Shown here: piece by piece, positions 41,280-45,562 of the stretch
Position numbering within the stretch: the first letter of the stretch is position 1
Layout: each line of letters opens with the position of its first letter
NCBI RefSeq assembly: GCF_007991515.1
Contig: NZ_BJYM01000027.1
Span: 1-45,562 of the forward strand
Direction of reading: 5' to 3'
From: Oceanobacillus sojae
GTDB taxonomy: Bacteria > Bacillota > Bacilli > Bacillales > Amphibacillaceae
Length of the DNA: 45,562 bases
Notes under the pieces: model-generated
Seen by the model: the letters and a program-made list of their open reading frames with translations, nothing else
Databases searched by the model: none
What the model was told of the DNA's origin: nothing
Position numbers and translations under genes: made by a program

Positions 41280-41345
41280 TTCCTTGCTCTTATGTCTATG
41301 ATTCAACGTGGAATTATGAGAGATGAGGGCCGCTAAGACCAAAAG
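41280..41345 (+). promoter_or_regulatory. candidate S6:S18 leader RNA of the rpsF operon
   Basis: The leader can fold into a stem with CTCTTAT and ATGAGAG arms and an outer CCT/AGG, followed by GGGCCGC just before the ribosome site. A structured leader bound by the S6-S18 complex, with a conserved CCG, is known before rpsF in many bacteria. The match here is by position and general form only. Confidence 0.5.
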
Positions 41346-41357
41346 GAGGTGTAACGG

Positions 41358-41645
41358 ATGAGAAAATACGAAACTATGTACATCATCCGCCCAGATATCG
41401 AAGAGGAAGCACAAACTGCTTTAATCGAGCGTTTTAACAAAATCCTTACTGATAACGGAGCGGAAATCGAAAAAGTTGATGAAAAAGGCAAGAAGCGTCT
41501 TGCATATGAAATCAATGACTATCGTGATGGCTATTATGTTATTATCAATTTCCAAAGTGATGAAGCTGCAGTAAATGAGTTTGATCGTTTAGCGAAATTC
41601 AATGATGATATTATTCGTCATATGACAATTAGAGATGAAAAATAA
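41358..41645 (+). CDS. rpsF: 30S ribosomal protein S6
   Basis: 95 residues, starting [18 protein letters not shown], with the conserved [23 protein letters not shown]. It binds S18 and 16S rRNA in the platform of the small subunit. AAAGGAGGTG precedes the ATG. It is the first gene of the rpsF-ssb-rpsR operon. Confidence 0.98.
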   Translation: MRKYETMYIIRPDIEEEAQTALIERFNKILTDNGAEIEKVDEKGKKRLAYEINDYRDGYYVIINFQSDEAAVNEFDRLAKFNDDIIRHMTIRDEK

Positions 41646-41660
41646 TAAGGAGTGGTTCTG

Positions 41661-42445
<785 letters not shown>

Positions 42446-42449
42446 TAAT

Positions 42450-42486
42450 AAAACCCTTAAGTTCTGATGGACTTAAGGGTTTTATT
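42450..42486 (+). terminator. rpsF-ssb-rpsR terminator
   Basis: AAAACCCTTAAGT (42450-42462) pairs perfectly with ACTTAAGGGTTTT (42471-42483), seven bases after the rpsR stop, followed by more T. Confidence 0.93.
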
Positions 42487-42654
42487 ATTGATAAAGGATA
42501 AAAGCATATTAAATTTTAATGTACTAAGTACAAACATATTTTTTAGTCCCTAAGGGTAAGAGAATCATATTTATAATGAAAAATGTAAATCAAAATAATA
42601 GCAATAAAAAAGCAGTATACTTACTATGAAGAAAAAGCTCATCCCAAAATCCTT

Positions 42655-42849
42655 TTAAATGAAAGCCCATATCAGTACAGAGGCCAAAATAATTGCAGGA
42701 AGACCGATGAAGTAAATATAGGAAAGACTTGAAAAGCTTTTCTTTCGTTCGTAATTATCATCTAATCGCTTTGTTACATAAATGGTGCCGGCTAAAGCTG
42801 CAATACAAACGACAATAACAATAACGATAAGGATATTCAGCATGTCCAT
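42655..42849 (-). CDS. small two-helix membrane protein, unknown
   Basis: 64 residues from the ATG at 42849 (MDMLNILIVIVIV), with GGAGGTG nine bases upstream; an ATG at 42867 contains the ribosome site and is unlikely. Two membrane segments (about 4-25 and 44-64) flank a charged loop (KRLDDNYERKKSF). I do not recognise a family. The strong ribosome site and clean topology suggest a real gene. It is alone, convergent with rpsR. Confidence 0.65.
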   Translation of the reverse strand: MDMLNILIVIVIVVCIAALAGTIYVTKRLDDNYERKKSFSSLSYIYFIGLPAIILASVLIWAFI

Positions 42850-43064
42850 ATTATTTTTCACCTCCATATAGGGTTTATTATAAAAATATTCAAAATATAA
42901 TACAATTAGAATGATTAATATGACTCAGATAAGTAATCATTTTAATTGATTTTATCATATCTGCTCTTCAGCATTTTTTTCTATCTTTTAGTCATATACT
43001 AAGATTATCAAAGAATAAGGATATTAATTTTGACAAATTATAAATATCTTTCTAATAATAAAAA

Positions 43065-43108
43065 AGCTCTCTAAGTACAGTAGAATATTTTCCTGTACTT
43101 AGAGAGCT
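43065..43108 (-). terminator. terminator of the CitMHS transporter gene
   Basis: A perfect 16-bp stem (43065-43080 with 43093-43108) with a T-run on the minus strand, 22 bases after the gene stop. Confidence 0.93.
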
Positions 43109-43129
43109 AAAGAATGTATTGTTTTCACG

Positions 43130-44500
43130 CTAGATTGTTACAACACCAATTAATATTGCACAACCTAATAGTACAATACTGAATCCCCATAACCAGAAGA
43201 AAGAGTATTTGATATGTTTACCCATGTTGGCTGAAGCAAGTCCAATTCCCAACCATAATGCAGGAGAGAAAGGACTTACAAATGTTCCGATGATATTACC
43301 AATCATCATGGAATAAGCAGTGGATACAGACGCAATATCCTGTGTACTTGCAATCTGATCAACAATTGGCAGTAAAGCGAAATAATAAGCATCTGTGCTG
43401 GTCAATAAATCTAAAGGAACCCCGAAGATACCAACAATGATATGTATAATTGGAACAACAAAAGCTGGCATAATAGTAATGGCAGTAAGTGCTATTTGTT
43501 CAAGCATCCCTGATTCATTCAGGACACCAAGGAATACTCCAGCGGCTAAAATAACAGCAGCCATCATTAAGGCGTTTGGCGCGTGTTCTTTGACACGGTT
43601 CATTTGCTGATCGACACCTTTGTAGTTCAATGGAAGGGCAATAGCAACACCAATCATAAACGCATATTGAGGTGCCAGTAAACCTGCCATCATAGTTCCT
43701 AATACTAGAATGGTAAGAACGAGGTTTGCAATATTTCTCCATTCAACATCTCGAGGCTGCTCTTTAGCTACAGCCATTTCTTCATTTTGTTTCTTGGTAA
43801 AGTTATCTGCGATTGCAAGAATATTAACGCTTTCACTTATTGCGATTTCTCCAGCAGCAACCTTTTTACTGATTTTTCTTTTTTCACGAAGTCCCAGAAA
43901 GGCTGCTAATATTAAAATGAGTACAGCACCAATCGCTTGTACAGGAATAAGCGGCAGATAGAATTCAATTAGATCCATATTAATAACTGTCGCCGCACGG
44001 GCTGCGGGTCCGCCCCAGGGAATCATATTAATTACACTGGCACTTAAAGCAACTAATAATAGCAATAAATAACGACTCATATGTAGTTCCTTATATAGGG
44101 GAAGTAATGCAGGGATACAAAGAAGGAAAGTAGACGCTCCGGCACCATCCAGCTGTGCAATCATTCCAATAACCGCCGTTGCCATAGCAACGATAATAAC
44201 ATTTCCTTTAGTTACTAAAATCATAAAACGTATAAATGGATTAAATAAGCCACTGTCCTGCATAATTCCAAAATAAACAATGGCAAAGATGAACATAATC
44301 ACTACGCCCATAACTTGCTCAGAACCAGCTGCTAAAAATCCAGATAGTTCCTCAAAATTAAATCCTGCTATAAAAGCCCCGATAATAGGAATGATTGTCA
44401 TCCCAACAATAGGGCTAATCTTATTCGAGATAAGCAGACCAACAATTGAAAAAATAATTAAAAGACCGACAATTGTCAGCCAAACAGAAATTTCTTCCAT
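43130..44500 (-). CDS. CitMHS family citrate (or similar carboxylate) transporter
   Basis: 456 residues with about 11-12 membrane segments. Family signatures in two halves: IAQLDGAGASTFLLCIPALL and VINMIPWGGPAARAATVI in the first half, and TSTDAYYFALLPIVDQIAS with SPFSPALWLGIGLA in the second. Close in type to B. subtilis CitM/CitH/YraO, which import metal-citrate complexes with protons; the ion preference is not visible. A hydrophilic central loop (about 200-250) separates the halves. AAAGGAG lies seven bases before the ATG. It is controlled by a promoter with two cre-like operators. Confidence 0.85.
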   Translation of the reverse strand: MEEISVWLTIVGLLIIFSIVGLLISNKISPIVGMTIIPIIGAFIAGFNFEELSGFLAAGSEQVMGVVIMFIFAIVYFGIMQDSGLFNPFIRFMILVTKGNVIIVAMATAVIGMIAQLDGAGASTFLLCIPALLPLYKELHMSRYLLLLLVALSASVINMIPWGGPAARAATVINMDLIEFYLPLIPVQAIGAVLILILAAFLGLREKRKISKKVAAGEIAISESVNILAIADNFTKKQNEEMAVAKEQPRDVEWRNIANLVLTILVLGTMMAGLLAPQYAFMIGVAIALPLNYKGVDQQMNRVKEHAPNALMMAAVILAAGVFLGVLNESGMLEQIALTAITIMPAFVVPIIHIIVGIFGVPLDLLTSTDAYYFALLPIVDQIASTQDIASVSTAYSMMIGNIIGTFVSPFSPALWLGIGLASANMGKHIKYSFFWLWGFSIVLLGCAILIGVVTI

Positions 44501-44513
44501 ACTAAACTCCTTT

Positions 44514-44586
44514 CATCTGTAAACGCTTTACATGCTTGTTAAAAAATACATATTAACACTATAAAACGTTTACAGATGAATTTCAA
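44514..44586 (-). promoter_or_regulatory. CitMHS promoter with two cre-like operators
   Basis: On the minus strand, TTGAAA (44586-44581), a 17-base spacer and TATAGT (44563-44558) form a good promoter. Two 17-bp arms, CATCTGTAAACGCTTTA (44514-44530) and the inverted TAAAACGTTTACAGATG (44562-44578), differ at one position. Each holds TGTAAACGYTTTA, like catabolite-responsive (CcpA) or other LacI-family operators. One lies in the promoter spacer and one about 30-45 bases downstream of the -10, giving repression or looping. Confidence 0.65.
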
Positions 44587-45080
44587 TAGTTTCTTTTACG
44601 AATTCTTTTTTGCGGATACAAGAAAACCATTCGTATCAGTAATAAAAAAGGGTAAATAAAAAAGATAAATAAAAACCAATCTGGAATCGGCCATATAAAC
44701 GAAATAAAAGTAAATACCAGGATGGGAATAGTTATGGAGCAAGCAGTTAATTTCCATAGTGTTCCGTAGTAGAGTTTCCGGTTTGCAAGATAGACAACCC
44801 CTCTGCCCAAATAAGCAATGAATGAAATAACACCCAGTAATAAAACAGATAAAATTAAATAATAGAACATAAAGAAATAGATAAGCTGAAAAATAATATT
44901 CATTTCTCCACCCGATCCAGTCCAGTCTGTTAACCGTGACAATAGTTCAGGTAAGGATGCGACTATAAATAAAATGAAAAGATAGATCATAATACTATCC
45001 ATTCCAATTCGGTTGATTTGAAACATAGCTTTTTTTTGTGGCAGTAAGAGGCTTTCTTTTAATATTTTTGTAAACTGCAT
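44583..45080 (-). CDS. DUF1189-like membrane protein
   Basis: 165 residues from the ATG at 45080 (MQFTKILKES), with AAAGGA eight bases upstream; ATG 45089 overlaps that site. Four membrane segments (about 28-48, 68-98, 112-135, 138-156) and a basic tail (YPQKRIRKRNY). The start (short amphipathic helix, PQKKAMFQINRIGMDSIMIY) recalls DUF1189 proteins of Bacillaceae; function unknown. Its TGA stop lies inside the -35 hexamer of the downstream transporter promoter. Confidence 0.6.
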   Translation of the reverse strand: MQFTKILKESLLLPQKKAMFQINRIGMDSIMIYLFILFIVASLPELLSRLTDWTGSGGEMNIIFQLIYFFMFYYLILSVLLLGVISFIAYLGRGVVYLANRKLYYGTLWKLTACSITIPILVFTFISFIWPIPDWFLFIFFIYPFLLLIRMVFLYPQKRIRKRNY

Positions 45081-45562
45081 TTTTCTCATCCTTTAATTCA
45101 ATTGTGCTTCTTTCATTTCTCTAGTTTTAAACATTTGAAATATTATTTCTACCAACTTTTAATAAATAACTCAAATTTCGCACCTTAAAAAATAATTTAC
45201 TTATTGTAGTGATAGGTTTTGATCGCTCCTTCCATCTATCTCTTGACAAAGCATAAACTCTATCTAGAAAGAAGATAACGCGTAAGGTCACCGCTAGCAG
45301 GATGTTCTATACTGTTTAATACAACTGAGCAAATAGAAATTCGACCAGCAAAGAATTATTTTTCGTGGTGTATATAAAAATGTCCCGTCATGATTATTTT
45401 CTGTTCATGAAAGCTATTTTACTATCCCATGTTGTGTCATCATTTAAATTGCCAAATCAACCATATGAAACACTAAAATGATTTTTTCATCAAGCAAAAA
45501 GCGATTATTTCGCTCAACTTCATTAGGATATGATTTCTTTCATTCGCTGTAGAAGCCTAATT
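45081..45562. other. terminal region without a recognised gene
   Basis: About 480 bp. No ORF longer than about 35 codons with a good start is visible. On the minus strand a frame at about 45528-45445 reads NEVERNNRFLLDEKIILVF before a stop; it has no start codon and could be a remnant. Confidence 0.4.

Noticed and set aside
45445..45528. Minus-strand frame NEVERNNRFLLDEKIILVF as a transposase remnant
   Set aside because: No start codon, no recognisable motif and no inverted repeats; too short to support a call.

Overview
The window is the replication-origin region of a low-GC Gram-positive, endospore-forming member of the Bacillaceae. Protein sequences and gene order resemble the Oceanobacillus/Virgibacillus group, although the genus is inferred and not shown. 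Evidence includes the conserved order serS-dacA-guaB-yaaC-gyrA-gyrB-remB-recF-yaaA-dnaN-dnaA on one side of oriC and rpmH-rnpA-spoIIIJ-jag-mnmE-mnmG-rsmG-noc-soj-spo0J on the other. Further support comes from TTATCCACA DnaA boxes, TGTTNCACGTGAAACA parS sites, a serS T-box and spore-former proteins (SpoIIIJ, Spo0J, YyaC).

Layout. (1) 1-6.0 kb: serS with its T-box leader, dacA and guaB on the minus strand, with yaaC on the plus strand. (2) 6.1-16.3 kb: the minus-strand replication block gyrA, gyrB, remB, recF, yaaA, dnaN, dnaA. A GC-richer repeat element lies between gyrA and gyrB, and an unusually long spacer lies between dnaN and yaaA. (3) 14.7-17.4 kb: a bipartite oriC. One DnaA-box cluster lies upstream of dnaA; a DnaA box, GC-rich segment, DnaA-trio array and AT-rich unwinding segment lie between dnaA and dnaN. 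(4) 17.4-28.0 kb: the plus-strand ribosome/tRNA-modification/segregation block. It carries a third DnaA-box cluster and two tiny minus-strand ORFs (one with a Walker A motif) between jag and mnmE, and a parS site inside a 32-bp perfect palindrome before noc. (5) 28.3-36.7 kb: genes placed between spo0J and yyaC. These are an mntABCD manganese ABC transporter with two MntR-like operators, a two-component system convergent with an ABC-2 exporter, a second parS and a DUF554 membrane protein. (6) 36.7-42.5 kb: yyaC, a YkvI-like membrane protein, a MscS channel, yyzM (DUF951), ychF and the rpsF-ssb-rpsR operon. (7) 42.6-45.5 kb: a small membrane protein, a CitMHS citrate transporter behind twin operators, a DUF1189-like membrane protein and about 480 bp without a gene.

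How the genes work together: dnaA, dnaN, gyrAB, recF and ssb initiate and support replication, while Soj/Spo0J/parS and Noc handle origin segregation and division-site control. MnmE/MnmG/RsmG, RnpA and ribosomal proteins link translation to the origin-proximal dosage region. Compared with Bacillus subtilis as I remember it, the rrn operon expected between gyrA and yaaC and the pdxST pair expected between dacA and serS are absent. Most of the window is ordinary core genome. I did not find a clearly new large system; the best candidates for a second look are small elements, namely the micro-ORFs, an 11-bp-phased repeat before the ABC exporter, and the unusual histidine kinase.
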